Shown: positions 36,444 through 45,966, counted from the stretch's first letter. The stretch: DNA of 64,000 bases from Lysinibacillus odysseyi (GCA_014595895.1 JABUKB010000001.1:992001-1056000), one strand, 5' to 3'. The notes: generated from the sequence alone by a model not told the origin. Made by a program: numbers and translations.

Positions 36444-37264
36444 TGTTTTTCGGCTGCCCATGGTTCTGCTGCCCGAGGTTTTGTAGCCCGGAACCATTGC
36501 AAGCAAAGCAGGAAAATGATGATGGCATCAATTAGATCTCCGCCATAATACATAATCATACTTCCAAGTTCCGCTTGTTCTGGAGGCACTCCTGCAGGTG
36601 GATGGGCATACAGGTACTTTGATAAGATTCCATGACCAGCTAAGGCAATAATCAAAACAGTTGCTCTGTAGAGGAAGGATTTCCTATGGAACACAGGGTC
36701 AAAATAGATGATAGAAACAGTAAATAGATAGCCTGCAATGAATACATGCAAGTGAATGATTACATGTAGTAAGGTACTCTCGTGCATAAGTGAGTAAAGG
36801 TCGGTGGTATACAATACCCACAGCCCACCTATATTCAGAAAGGTTGCCACGATGGGGTGAGTATAGATACGCGAAAGCCAACTCTTTAAGAACCTTGAAA
36901 GACCGCGTGCCCATGAAGTACGTAGCGTTCTTAGCAGTAGCGTAACAGGCGCTGCAATTGCCATAAGCAAGGGTGCCAGCATTCCCAAAAGCAAATGACT
37001 CATCATATGTGCCGTAAAATCTACAAGAGCACGATTAGCGAGAGGGCCTACAACTGCAAGCAATGCACATAAAATCCCCAAGACCCAGCAAACCGTGCGA
37101 TAAAGCGGCCATGGTTTATAACGCCGATTTGTGAAAATAACGGCACTAATATACATAATGAATAAAATAAAAAACGGCAATGATAAAAGGAGTTGAGGGA
37201 ATATGGCAGCTACATGATCTATACTAGTCTCATCTACATGGTGTACGCCGCTATGAATGTTCAT
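36422..37264 (-). CDS. ctaG: CtaG-type cytochrome c oxidase assembly protein
   Basis: A 280-residue membrane protein of the caa3_CtaG family (~seven helices) with the conserved His/Met-rich motifs FTAHMMSHLLLGMLAPLL, LHVIIHLHVFIAGYLF and LAGHGILSKYLYAHPP. It is thought to help copper insertion or assembly of caa3 oxidase. ATG 37264 is chosen for GAGGTCA upstream. It overlaps the DUF2243 gene by 14 bases, a common pairing. Confidence 0.88.
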   Translation of the reverse strand: MNIHSGVHHVDETSIDHVAAIFPQLLLSLPFFILFIMYISAVIFTNRRYKPWPLYRTVCWVLGILCALLAVVGPLANRALVDFTAHMMSHLLLGMLAPLLMAIAAPVTLLLRTLRTSWARGLSRFLKSWLSRIYTHPIVATFLNIGGLWVLYTTDLYSLMHESTLLHVIIHLHVFIAGYLFTVSIIYFDPVFHRKSFLYRATVLIIALAGHGILSKYLYAHPPAGVPPEQAELGSMIMYYGGDLIDAIIIFLLCLQWFRATKPRAAEPWAAEKQRAFHNQ

Positions 37265-37766
37265 TTGAAGTGACCTCAACTTTTTGATTCTTTTTATTTG
37301 TGATGATAATGAGATAAATCCCCACAATCAATAGAACGAGCGCGGAAATATTCCAAACAATATCATATACTATTACATTTTCTACGTACCTTATTTGGTG
37401 AAGACGCATCAGTTTATGTTGAATGGTACCATCATATAATTGGAACCCACCTGCTCCTAGCAATAGTCCGCCCATCCATCTAGCAAGCCAAAATCCATTT
37501 CTGCGGCGGATATCAGCAAATAAAAATAAGCCAGCAATGGTTGCAAACCAGCTAAAGGCATGGAATAAACCATCAGAAACCAATCCAATGTCTGTTGTGG
37601 ATTTGTCGTAAAAATGATGCCAATGCAACAGTTGATGAAAAACAGCCTCATCTATAAAGGCAACGAGACCCATTCCAAACAGCAAGCCTGACCAGACATT
37701 GCGACTTGATTGTACGGATCGATTTATAGAAACAGAGTTTTTCTCATTGCTATTTTCTGCAGTCAT
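37251..37766 (-). CDS. DUF2243 membrane protein
   Basis: A 171-residue protein with four transmembrane helices. Family motifs include FGMGLVAFIDEAVFHQLLHWHH and a HAFSWFATI helix; His pairs (QLLHWHHFY, LMRLHQIRY) suggest metal or heme contact. The family commonly occurs beside CtaG. Start ATG with GGAGC upstream. First gene of the two-gene operon. Confidence 0.85.
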   Translation of the reverse strand: MTAENSNEKNSVSINRSVQSSRNVWSGLLFGMGLVAFIDEAVFHQLLHWHHFYDKSTTDIGLVSDGLFHAFSWFATIAGLFLFADIRRRNGFWLARWMGGLLLGAGGFQLYDGTIQHKLMRLHQIRYVENVIVYDIVWNISALVLLIVGIYLIIITNKKNQKVEVTSNEHS

Positions 37767-38076
37767 ATGTTGCTCCTTTCAATTGTTTTCATGTTCCTTA
37801 ATATTCCCCAATTCCTCAGTCCCTAACCTAGGTCAAAACCCCCGTAGCAGGCGCACAATTTTTTAGTAGACGGCTGATTTCTGCTTTCTGAGCTACCGCT
37901 TTATAAAGTGATTCCCTTATATCAACTCCGTTCTAAACAAAAGGAGCTGGAATATAGTTAAAACGCTACCGCAGTTCCTATACTTATCCATAAAAAATTT
38001 TTCTTCAAAATTTATAACTTCAGCCACTAGTAATACACAAGTTTCCCTATAGCTAGATTTCACAAGCTCTTATATT
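37767..38076. other. Intergenic region between DUF2243 and azoR
   Basis: About 310 bases without a gene; the promoters of both divergent genes must lie here. A sigma-G-like promoter for azoR starts at 38077. Confidence 0.4.
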
Positions 38077-38108
38077 TGAATAGATACTAAATAGTTGTTA
38101 CATACTTA
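38077..38108 (+). promoter_or_regulatory. Sigma-G-like promoter for azoR
   Basis: TGAATA (38077-38082), 18 bases, CATACTTA (38101-38108). Sigma-G promoters have a G-A-A-T-A-type -35, an 18-base spacer and CAT-rich -10 (CATACTA); the only deviation is at the last -10 base. Nearly the same 40-base block lies before the germination operon at 39751. Confidence 0.6.
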
Positions 38109-38146
38109 ATTTGTCGAAAAATTCATATGAGATTAGGTGGAGAAAC

Positions 38147-38782
38147 ATGACAAAACTTTTGTATATTACAGCTCATCCAAACGATGAAACACAATCATTC
38201 AGCATGGCAGCGGGAAAGGCATTTATTGAGACATACAAAGAAGCAAATCCGAATGATGAGATCGTTTATATTGACTTATATAAAGAGAGTATTCCGCATC
38301 TCGATACGGATGTTTTCAGCGGGTGGGGGAAACTTCAATCCGGTCAAGGATTTGAAGAGCTTTCAGCAGAAGAAAAAGCAAAAGTAGGACGTCTTCAAGA
38401 ACTGAGTGAACAGTTTATCTCAGGCGATAAATATGTTTTTGTTACCCCTTTATGGAACTTCTCATTTCCTCCAGTGATGAAAGCATATATCGATTCGATT
38501 GCTGTTGCAGGGAAAACGTTTAAATATACAGAACAAGGTCCAGTTGGTCTATTGACAGATAAAAAAGCGCTTCATATTCAAGCGCGCGGAGGGGTTTATT
38601 CCGAAGGTCCAGCTGCAGCAATGGAAATGGGCCATCGCTTTTTAAAGGTCATTATGAATTTCTTCGGCGTTCCTTCTTTTGAAAGTTTATTTATCGAAGG
38701 CCATAATGCTATGCCGGAAAAAGCACAAGAAATTAAAGAAAACGGAATAGCTCGTGCAAAGGACCTAGCCCGCACTTTCTAA
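38147..38782 (+). CDS. azoR: FMN-dependent NADH:quinone oxidoreductase / azoreductase AzoR
   Basis: A 211-residue flavodoxin-fold azoreductase. Phosphate loop [20 protein letters not shown] at the N-terminus, [19 protein letters not shown] in the middle, and [11 protein letters not shown] near 150 match the AzoR family. Reduces quinones and azo compounds with NADH. ATG 38147 follows AGGTGG by six bases. A sigma-G-like promoter suggests forespore expression. Confidence 0.9.
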   Translation: MTKLLYITAHPNDETQSFSMAAGKAFIETYKEANPNDEIVYIDLYKESIPHLDTDVFSGWGKLQSGQGFEELSAEEKAKVGRLQELSEQFISGDKYVFVTPLWNFSFPPVMKAYIDSIAVAGKTFKYTEQGPVGLLTDKKALHIQARGGVYSEGPAAAMEMGHRFLKVIMNFFGVPSFESLFIEGHNAMPEKAQEIKENGIARAKDLARTF

Positions 38783-38836
38783 TTTTCGGGAGCTAGCTAA
38801 TAAAACGAAAATTCTATATAGGAAGGAGGGGGACAT

Positions 38837-38992
38837 ATGGAGAATAAAGCGATTCATTATGATGGCAGTATGCAAATGAAAGAAGAACGTGATGATCATT
38901 TAGATACCATGGACAATGAAATAAATGAGTTAAATGATGAGATACGAAAAAATATTGGTGGAAATCCTTATTTTATAGATAATAAAAAATAA
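38837..38992 (+). CDS. Small acidic coiled-coil protein
   Basis: A 51-residue protein (MENKAIHYDG...) with a very charged, heptad-like helix (DTMDNEINELNDEIRKN) and a short tail. Excellent RBS: AAGGAGGGGG, six bases before the ATG. Fifty-four bases downstream of azoR and in the sporulation-linked block, so it may be a small forespore protein; no family recognised. Confidence 0.6.
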   Translation: MENKAIHYDGSMQMKEERDDHLDTMDNEINELNDEIRKNIGGNPYFIDNKK

Positions 38993-39022
38993 GTGAGCCC
39001 CCTATAAATCAACTCCGAACCT

Positions 39023-39056
39023 AAAGAGCTTTGACCACACTCGGTCAAAGCTCTTT
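39023..39056. terminator. Bidirectional terminator
   Basis: Perfect 14-bp stem AAAGAGCTTTGACC / GGTCAAAGCTCTTT with a six-base loop; it overlaps the last codons of the CotF-like gene and also follows the 38837 gene. Confidence 0.85.
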
Positions 39057-39347
39057 AAATTGGTCATCTGGATGCAGGTTATTCTGCATAAATTCCTGTA
39101 CTTTGTCAATCTGCTCCTTGGATGCAAGTTCCGTTTTATACCAACCTTTATCGTTCATGATCTCAAAAAGTCGATAATGATTTGAACTTGCATTGTCAAA
39201 GCATTGCTCATAAATTTCTCGTAGCTGTTTATGTGTGCACTCTAGCATAGTGTTGGTAATACTTCGGCAACGTCCTTTTTCTAGTTCTAGACAAAGTTGA
39301 AGCATTTCTCGGTCTGTTAAGCCACGTCCTGCAATATTATTTGGCAT
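39045..39347 (-). CDS. CotF-family spore coat protein
   Basis: A 100-residue protein with the coat-F family arrangement: LTDREMLQLCLELEKGRCRSI, ECTHKQLREIYEQCFDNASSNHYRLFEIMNDKGWYK. Predicted all-helical (ferritin-like fragment). ATG 39347 follows AAGGTGG. Immediately downstream of another small CotF-like gene. Confidence 0.82.
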   Translation of the reverse strand: MPNNIAGRGLTDREMLQLCLELEKGRCRSITNTMLECTHKQLREIYEQCFDNASSNHYRLFEIMNDKGWYKTELASKEQIDKVQEFMQNNLHPDDQFKEL

Positions 39348-39362
39348 ATAATCCACCTTATC

Positions 39363-39560
39363 TTAGTTATTTGTCCGGTTAAAATATTGGGAGAGATCGG
39401 CAATTTTTAACTGGTGTTTTTCAGCCATCTCCTCAAGTACGGTTCTTAGCTCAAGATCTTTGCATTGTGCTGCACACCAGTTCATCGTTTTGGCGATGAT
39501 CTCCTCTGCACGGATTTCATCCTCAATAAATGCTAATTCCTTCATTGTCAGGTCTGTCAC
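39363..39560 (-). CDS. Small CotF-like spore coat protein
   Basis: A 65-residue helical protein (MTDLTMKELAFIEDEI, AKTMNWCAAQCKDLELRT) resembling the N-terminal half of coat-F proteins. GTG start at 39560 with GGAGGTGAGAAG upstream. Paired with the next gene 15 bases away; the two may form a complex replacing a single longer protein. Confidence 0.75.
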   Translation of the reverse strand: MTDLTMKELAFIEDEIRAEEIIAKTMNWCAAQCKDLELRTVLEEMAEKHQLKIADLSQYFNRTNN

Positions 39561-39750
39561 CTTCTCACCTCCGTCCAGCTTAACGTAAAGTTAGTATAGT
39601 GTTTATTGAGCTATTTTATCCTCTGCAATATAGCCTTTTCCTTCTTCTGCTATAGTAAATGCTTTGATTCCTTTCATTGGGGAATTTTACTGTATTCATT
39701 TATAAATCGAGGTGTGTCGGTACCTCTAAACTACATTCAATCTTGATATT

Positions 39751-39782
39751 TGAATAGATGTTAACTAGTTGTTACATACTTA
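39751..39782 (+). promoter_or_regulatory. Sigma-G-like promoter for the germination operon
   Basis: TGAATA (39751-39756), an 18-base spacer and CATACTTA (39775-39782), ~58 bases before the gerA-type start. Germinant receptor operons are known to be sigma-G-dependent, so the call fits the gene it drives. Confidence 0.68.
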
Positions 39783-39840
39783 AATTATGGAAAAAATCAG
39801 ATGAAATGAAACAGAAAAAACGATGAAATGGAGGAATCTG

Positions 39841-41496
39841 ATGTTTTTTAGGAAAAAGAGAAATAAGGCATCCCTCAAAAAAACACTAGAACAATCGCCG
39901 CCTCCTTCACAGAACGAGATTGACGCAGAACAATCGCAGCCATCAACTAGCAAATCGCATAAAGATGACATAACTACTAAGGATTTATCAAAGGGACCTG
40001 CGAACAATTCAACGGCTAGAAAAGATGATCCAGAAACGATTTCATCTTCTACCGAGATTTTTGTAAAAGATATAAAAAAGCGAATCCATTCACCAGCTGA
40101 TTTAGTGATTCGATATGTTTCCGATACCATCACCATCTTGTATATTGATAATTTAATCAAAGAAGACATTTTAAATGAAAAGATACTACCTAATTTGCAA
40201 AATATGAACGAGGAAACACCGATGCGCATCCAAAAGCTATTACCGCTTCCGCGTGTAACAGTATTTGATCGAATGAATGAAGTAATTGAAACGATGTTAA
40301 CAGGGGCTGTTATTATCCATGTAGCAGGACATAATCTCACTACTTTAGTCATCATCCCAGCAAGAGAGGCCCGTAGTTTAACCTCTCCTGAAAATGAATC
40401 ACAAGTTATCGGTTCACAGGTAGGCTTTAATGAAAGTTTGTCAACAAATGTATCTCTTATTCGGCGGTATATTCTAAATCCAAATCTTGTAAATGAAAAA
40501 ATTAAGGTCGGGAAACAAACCAATACATCCCTCGCCTTGCTATATATAGACGGGGTTGCGTCAGAACAAAATATAAATACCGTACGACAAAGATTAAACT
40601 CTCTTGATGTTAGAGATATAATTGATAGCGCTGAAATTGCAGAATTAATCGATGATAGCTCCCTATCTCTTTTCCCTCAAATATTACTAACGGAGCGTCC
40701 TGATCGATTTTGCGATGACTTATTAAGTGGTAAAGTAGGGATTCTAGTTGACGGAAGTTCAATGGGCATTCTTTGTCCTTACACATTTATTGAGTTTTTT
40801 CAAAGTAGGGAAGACAAAAACCTACGATGGCCAATCGCAACATTCGTAAGATTATTGCGATTTTTAGCTATTTTTATATCTGCCTTTTTCACACCACTTT
40901 ATGTAGCTACGTTGACTTTTCATTATGAAGTGATTCCACAGCCGCTGTTAATTCCACTTAGTGAATCACGAGCTAAGGTACCGTTTCCCCCAATATTGGA
41001 GGCACTTTTCCTAGAGCTGATTATTGAATTGCTTCGTGAGGCAGGAGCAAGGTTACCTACAAAAATAGGTCAAACAATTGGGATCGTTGGAGGGATTGTA
41101 CTTGGTACAGCGGCTGTAGATGCTGGGATTACAAGTAATATTCTGATTATCATTGTCGCTCTCTGTGCACTCTCTGCCTTTACTACACCGAATTATATGA
41201 TGGGAAATACGGTCCGAGTTCTCCGTTTTCCAATCATCATTTTAGCAGGGTTCTGGGGGTATTATGGCATTATGTTTGCCTTTTGTATGCTATTAATTCA
41301 TTTATTACGTCAATCAAGTTTAGGGGCGCCTTATATGTCACCATTTTATCCCCTTAGACTGAAAAGCTTGGCTGATAGTATCGTTCGTCTACCATATCCA
41401 TTTATTATTCGGAAATCGCCCAACGCGAGAGTAGAGGATCCAGAACTTTCCACAATGCAAGCAAGCTTGAAAGATCAAAAGAAGGTGAAAGAGTGA
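39841..41496 (+). CDS. GerA-family spore germinant receptor A subunit
   Basis: A 551-residue protein of the GerA/GerK type. A hydrophilic N-terminus rich in Lys/Ser/Gln is followed by a soluble domain (DLVIRYVSDTITILYID, VAGHNLTTLVIIPAREARSL), then the PF03323 core including SLFPQILLTERPDRFCDDLLSGKVGILVDGSSMG and five or so transmembrane helices. It sits in the spore inner membrane with B and C subunits. ATG 39841 follows GGAGG by six bases. The ligand cannot be inferred. Confidence 0.92.
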   Translation: MFFRKKRNKASLKKTLEQSPPPSQNEIDAEQSQPSTSKSHKDDITTKDLSKGPANNSTARKDDPETISSSTEIFVKDIKKRIHSPADLVIRYVSDTITILYIDNLIKEDILNEKILPNLQNMNEETPMRIQKLLPLPRVTVFDRMNEVIETMLTGAVIIHVAGHNLTTLVIIPAREARSLTSPENESQVIGSQVGFNESLSTNVSLIRRYILNPNLVNEKIKVGKQTNTSLALLYIDGVASEQNINTVRQRLNSLDVRDIIDSAEIAELIDDSSLSLFPQILLTERPDRFCDDLLSGKVGILVDGSSMGILCPYTFIEFFQSREDKNLRWPIATFVRLLRFLAIFISAFFTPLYVATLTFHYEVIPQPLLIPLSESRAKVPFPPILEALFLELIIELLREAGARLPTKIGQTIGIVGGIVLGTAAVDAGITSNILIIIVALCALSAFTTPNYMMGNTVRVLRFPIIILAGFWGYYGIMFAFCMLLIHLLRQSSLGAPYMSPFYPLRLKSLADSIVRLPYPFIIRKSPNARVEDPELSTMQASLKDQKKVKE

Positions 41497-42605
41497 AGAA
41501 GGCACTACAAGTTAATCCTACCCAAATGTTTAATGCTCCTCTTCTGTTGTTTATAATTTGTGCTGCTCAAATAGGTGTAGGAGTCCACGGATTTCAGAGC
41601 TTCATTTATGAACATGCAAAAAAAGATGCATGGATTTCCATCATCATTAGCTTTCTTGCAGCACATATTATAGTCTTTATAATATTTAAAATATTACAAT
41701 TATACGACTCAAATGATATTTACGGAATCAACCTAGATCTGTTCGGTAAATATTTTGGTAATTTCGTTAATTTAGCTCTCATTACTTATTGTGGGTTAGC
41801 GTATTTCGTTATTATTAAAAATTATAGAGAAGTCATTAATACATGGGTATTTCCTGATTTAAGTCCAGCATTTATCACGGCGATATTACTAATTATCGTA
41901 ATATATGCCTTCACTGGTGGGCTACGAGTAATAATAGGGATTTGTTTTTTTAGCTTCTTTTTAAGTCTTTTTATTCCAATTATCTTATTATTCCCAATAG
42001 AATATTCAAGAATCAATTACTTATTACCTATATTGGATAGCGATTTTATTAGTATCCTAAAAGGGGCATACTATATGACTTTTACAATTGTAGGTTTTGA
42101 AATAATCGGTACACTGTATCCTTTTGTCAAGGAAAAGAAGAAAGCACAAAAATATGTACACTTCGCGTTGTTTTTGACATTAATGTTTTATCTTTTCATT
42201 ATGTTCATTACATCAACCTTTTTTAGCGGGGAACAACTTGAAAGAACGATTTGGGCAACATTGTCTTTGTTAAGTATTATTCGACTGCCTTTTCTAGAAA
42301 GGGTTGAAATCATTACAATCTGTTTTTGGATGATTATTATCTTACCGAATCTCTGTTTATATGCATGGTCCGCCTACCGTGGGTTTATTCGAATAATCGA
42401 TATAACAGAAAAAAAGTTTATTTTGATTTTTTCTTTATTAATATTTATAGCTGCTTTCCCCCTACAAACAAGAATACAAATTGAGAAATTTAACAACTTT
42501 TTTGGAAGTGTTGCATTTTATTTAATATTTGTCTATCCGCTCTTTTTGTATTTTATAGCTCTTATAAAGAAAAAAATGTTCAGAAAAAAGGGGGGGAAGG
42601 GTTGA
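41493..42605 (+). CDS. GerB-family spore germination permease subunit
   Basis: A 370-residue protein with ~ten transmembrane helices, the APC-transporter-like B subunit of germinant receptors. It overlaps the A subunit by four bases (GTGA) and the C subunit by four. The B subunit is thought to bind the small-molecule germinant; no ligand residues can be assigned from sequence. Confidence 0.9.
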   Translation: MKKALQVNPTQMFNAPLLLFIICAAQIGVGVHGFQSFIYEHAKKDAWISIIISFLAAHIIVFIIFKILQLYDSNDIYGINLDLFGKYFGNFVNLALITYCGLAYFVIIKNYREVINTWVFPDLSPAFITAILLIIVIYAFTGGLRVIIGICFFSFFLSLFIPIILLFPIEYSRINYLLPILDSDFISILKGAYYMTFTIVGFEIIGTLYPFVKEKKKAQKYVHFALFLTLMFYLFIMFITSTFFSGEQLERTIWATLSLLSIIRLPFLERVEIITICFWMIIILPNLCLYAWSAYRGFIRIIDITEKKFILIFSLLIFIAAFPLQTRIQIEKFNNFFGSVAFYLIFVYPLFLYFIALIKKKMFRKKGGKG

Positions 42606-43732
42606 AGAAGCTAAATACGTTTAAATTACCATTTTTATTAATTGCCTCTGTCATGTTATTAGTTGGTTGTACAGAACCACATATTCTTGAAAGAATTAGT
42701 TTAGCAACATTAATAGGTTACGATTTAACAGGAGAAGATGAATTGACTACCACTGCCGTTATGCGACAAATTAATCCGGATTTAGAAAGTAAAACCTTAA
42801 TACAATCTACAACTTCCTCAACAAGTAAGGGAGGTCGTAAGAAAATAGAGTTAGCAACATCGAAAGAAATTACTACAGGTCAATTAAGAGTGGTATTATT
42901 CGGTGAAGAATTGGCGAAATATGGATTAGATTATAGGCTTCGTACTATAATGATGAGTTCTGAAATCAGTAACGCTATCTACTTGGCTATGGTTGAAGGA
43001 GATTTAAAATCATTTTTAGAATCTGATTATAAAGATATCCCTAACCTTGGACAACATATTTTCCAATTAATTGAACACAATATTGAACAACAAAATGCTG
43101 TCTCATCGACCGTTCATGAAATCAGCAGAGATGATTTTTCTAGGGTAGCTAGTTATGCACTGCCTATATTAAAAAAAGAAAAAGATGATATCAAAATCTC
43201 AGGTATTGCGTTATTTCATAAGGGAAAAATAGTGGGCACTCTCTCGGCAAAGGATGCTTTTTATATTCAGATGGTCAGGGATAATTCTGATAATGGAACC
43301 ATGGAATTAAATTTACCCATAACAACGCTAGGAGATCATTCCTTAAGTTCTTCGAAATATTTATCAGTAGCCCTCGATTCTATTCGTTCAAAGCGGCGTA
43401 TAACAGTAGTAGATCAAACCTTACCAGAATTTAATTTAACTATTCATTTGGATTGCCGTTTATATGAAATTATTTCAAATGTAAATATAGATGAAGCTGA
43501 AATAATTCAAAAGCTCGAAAAAGAAATCAATAAAAAATTGGAAAGTGAAATTAAGCGAGTCATACAGTATAGCCAAGAAGTCAATTCCGATATATTCCGA
43601 TTTGGTGAGTATTATGAAGCGCAAGTGCGAAATGCGAATATGGATGTAGAAAAATGGTCTGAAATGTATCCCGAAATGAAAGTAAACGTGACAGTAAAGG
43701 CAAAAATTCTTCGTGATGGTGTGTTTCAATAA
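42602..43732 (+). CDS. GerC-family spore germination lipoprotein
   Basis: A 376-residue Ger(x)C lipoprotein. Signal sequence with lipobox LLVGC (Cys near residue 23), then the C-subunit layout: ERISLATLIGYDLTGEDE at the start, a middle domain (GIALFHKGKIVGTLSAKDAFYI) and C-terminal ... DIFRFGEYYEAQ...MDVEKWSEMYPEMKV. TTG start at 42602 after GGGGGGAAGG. Completes a gerA-B-C operon. Confidence 0.92.
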   Translation: MKKLNTFKLPFLLIASVMLLVGCTEPHILERISLATLIGYDLTGEDELTTTAVMRQINPDLESKTLIQSTTSSTSKGGRKKIELATSKEITTGQLRVVLFGEELAKYGLDYRLRTIMMSSEISNAIYLAMVEGDLKSFLESDYKDIPNLGQHIFQLIEHNIEQQNAVSSTVHEISRDDFSRVASYALPILKKEKDDIKISGIALFHKGKIVGTLSAKDAFYIQMVRDNSDNGTMELNLPITTLGDHSLSSSKYLSVALDSIRSKRRITVVDQTLPEFNLTIHLDCRLYEIISNVNIDEAEIIQKLEKEINKKLESEIKRVIQYSQEVNSDIFRFGEYYEAQVRNANMDVEKWSEMYPEMKVNVTVKAKILRDGVFQ

Positions 43733-43925
43733 AGTATGGATATAAAAATTGAGTTTACCTTGCGAAAAAATCCTTACCTTAGGTTAAAAAGAAGGAAGTT
43801 TATAAATAAAAATAATACTTACATGTCTAGAAAAAGCAGGTAGATTCTGTTATTAAAGAGTGCTCAATTATTATGTTAACAAAATTTATCGCTAGTTCTA
43901 GTTATACTATTAAGACGGCTCAGTA

Positions 43926-43965
43926 AAAAAACACCTATCCGAAAAAATTTCAGGTAGGTGTTTTT
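43926..43965 (+). terminator. Terminator after the germination operon
   Basis: AAAAACACCTA / TAGGTGTTTTT stem with T run, ~195 bases after the gerC stop. Confidence 0.8.
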
Positions 43966-43987
43966 GTTAACTGAATAAAATTAAAGG

Positions 43988-44046
43988 TTGACATAAATGG
44001 CAATATTTTTTATATTTACGTTAACCTAATATAATTTCGGGTTAAC
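43988..44046 (+). promoter_or_regulatory. Promoter and BirA-type operator of bioY-bioB
   Basis: TTGACA (43988-43993), 17 bases, TATATT (44011-44016), then a perfect inverted repeat GTTAACC (44020-44026) and GGTTAAC (44040-44046) covering the expected start site. The inverted repeat with ~15-base centre matches the BirA-box pattern of Firmicute biotin genes, so biotin repression is likely. Confidence 0.75.
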
Positions 44047-44060
44047 GGAAGGAGGAGAAT

Positions 44061-44672
44061 ATGGAATCTGTATCACGTTCAAACACCACTTGGAAAACAC
44101 TTGATTTAGTGTACTGCGGTTTATTTGCAACACTTATGATGATTGGCGCAAATATTACTTCGTTTGCACCATTTTTAACGGTTGGTGGTGTACCGATTAC
44201 GTTACAAACATTTTTTGCTGTATTAGCAGGCTTAGTGCTAGGAAAAAAGAGAGGGGCTATAGCTTGTACAGTGTACATGCTGATTGGACTAGCAGGGGCA
44301 CCTGTATTTGCGAAATTTAACGGTGGATTCTCTATGGTTCTTGCGCCGACATTTGGTTTTATTGTTTCATTTATTTTAATTGCCTATGTTGCAGGGGCGA
44401 TTGTTGAAAAGTATCAAACACGCACTGCTTATATTGCAGCTGCATTAATTGCAACAATTTTAAATTATATTTTAGGAACAAACTGGATGTATGCTGCTTA
44501 TGAATTATGGGCAGGCGCACCAGACGGTTTCACATACAGCATGGCATGGATGTGGATGATTCCGCCAATGCCAAAGGATTTTGTTTTAGCGATTTTTGCA
44601 GGGGTATTCGCATACCGCTTGCAAAAAACACTAAAAATCTTACCAATTAAGGAGGAGAAAACAAAAGCATGA
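44061..44672 (+). CDS. bioY: BioY biotin transporter (ECF S component)
   Basis: A 203-residue membrane protein with six helices. Family motifs are visible: GGVPITLQTFFAVLAGLVLGKKRGA and GLAGAPVFAKFNGG. ATG follows GGAGGAG. It captures biotin with the shared ECF energy module, not in this window. The stop overlaps the bioB start by four bases. Confidence 0.92.
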   Translation: MESVSRSNTTWKTLDLVYCGLFATLMMIGANITSFAPFLTVGGVPITLQTFFAVLAGLVLGKKRGAIACTVYMLIGLAGAPVFAKFNGGFSMVLAPTFGFIVSFILIAYVAGAIVEKYQTRTAYIAAALIATILNYILGTNWMYAAYELWAGAPDGFTYSMAWMWMIPPMPKDFVLAIFAGVFAYRLQKTLKILPIKEEKTKA

Positions 44673-45667
44673 ACTGGACTCAATTAGCACAGGAAGTAAT
44701 AGACGGAAAAATTTTATCGAATGATGAGGCACTTGCTATTTTACACACGTCAGATGACGAATTGCTCTCATTAATGCAAGGCGCTTTTACCATTCGCAAG
44801 CATTATTATGGAAAAAAAGTAAAACTAAATATGATTATGAATGCGAAAAGTGGCTATTGCCCAGAAAACTGCGGCTATTGTTCTCAGTCTTCCATTTCTA
44901 CCGCGCCAATCGAAAAATATCCTTTCATTACAAAAGAAGAAATTTTAGAAGGTGCGAAGCAAGCATTTGAAAACCAGATTGGGACATTTTGTATCGTAGC
45001 GAGTGGCCGTGGTCCAACACGTAAGGATGTCAATGTCGTAAGTGAAGCCGTACAAGAAATCAAAGACAAATATGGCTTAAAAGTATGTGCTTGCTTAGGT
45101 CTATTAAAGGATGAACAAGCTGAGCAACTAAAAGAGGCCGGCGTTGACCGATATAATCACAACTTAAACACATCTGAAAAACATCATGACTATATTACAA
45201 CTTCTCATACATATGAGGACCGTGTGAATACAGTTGAAATTGCTAAAAAACATGGTATGTCACCTTGTTCTGGTGCAATTGTTGGTATGCGTGAGACAAA
45301 ACAAGATGTTGTGGACATCGCTTATGCATTACATGCGCTCGATGCAGATTCGATTCCAATCAACTTTTTAAATGCGATTGACGGCACAAAGCTTGAGGGA
45401 ACAAAAGAGTTAGATCCGCGCTATTGTTTAAAGGTACTTGCCTTATTCCGCTACATCAATCCAACAAAAGAGATTCGCATTGCTGGAGGGCGCGAAATCA
45501 ATTTAGGCTCTTTACAGCCATTAGGTTTATATGCGGCAAATAGTATTTTCGTAGGGGATTATTTAACAACGGCTGGGCAAGAAGAAAACGCCGATTATGC
45601 AATTATTCGTGATTTAGGGTTTGAAATCGAATTAGCTGAAAAACAAGCTTTGCTACAGGCTAAGTAG
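44669..45667 (+). CDS. bioB: Biotin synthase BioB
   Basis: A 332-residue radical-SAM enzyme that inserts sulfur into dethiobiotin. The CxxxCxxC motif is GYCPENCGYCSQS near residue 60; other BioB signatures are NHNLNTSEKHH and SIPINFLNAIDGTKLEG. Coupled to bioY (ATGA overlap) and under the BirA-type operator upstream. No other bio genes are in the window. Confidence 0.95.
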   Translation: MNWTQLAQEVIDGKILSNDEALAILHTSDDELLSLMQGAFTIRKHYYGKKVKLNMIMNAKSGYCPENCGYCSQSSISTAPIEKYPFITKEEILEGAKQAFENQIGTFCIVASGRGPTRKDVNVVSEAVQEIKDKYGLKVCACLGLLKDEQAEQLKEAGVDRYNHNLNTSEKHHDYITTSHTYEDRVNTVEIAKKHGMSPCSGAIVGMRETKQDVVDIAYALHALDADSIPINFLNAIDGTKLEGTKELDPRYCLKVLALFRYINPTKEIRIAGGREINLGSLQPLGLYAANSIFVGDYLTTAGQEENADYAIIRDLGFEIELAEKQALLQAK

Positions 45668-45942
45668 GCTTAATGAGTTACGTTTTATCCTAACTTTCAG
45701 AGGGTCTCGTACTTAAACTGAACTATCAACTCTCCCAAGTATTGATATATTGTAAAAAGTACAGCTCTCTAGCTACCAAAGTTAGCGATAGCTGTCTGAA
45801 AAATATTTTGAGATAGCTTATAACGATTCATATGCTCCCTAATAGGTAGACAGAGCCAAAAGTAAGGTCTGTTTTACCCATTGGGGAGTTTTATAGTGTA
45901 TTTAGGTGTATGATGGGTCAAAAAGACCGAATAATAAAAAAT
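45668..45942. other. Intergenic region after bioB
   Basis: No supportable gene. Small inverted segments occur (AGCTACC...GATAGCT), but no clear terminator until the hairpin at 45943. Confidence 0.4.
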
Positions 45943-45966
45943 CATAGCTATTTATTGGTAGCTATG
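45943..45966 (+). terminator. Hairpin preceding the cobalamin promoter
   Basis: CATAGCTA / TAGCTATG, eight-base loop, followed by TTATTTTT. It may end upstream transcription; it also overlaps the -35 region of the proposed cbi promoter. Confidence 0.5.
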
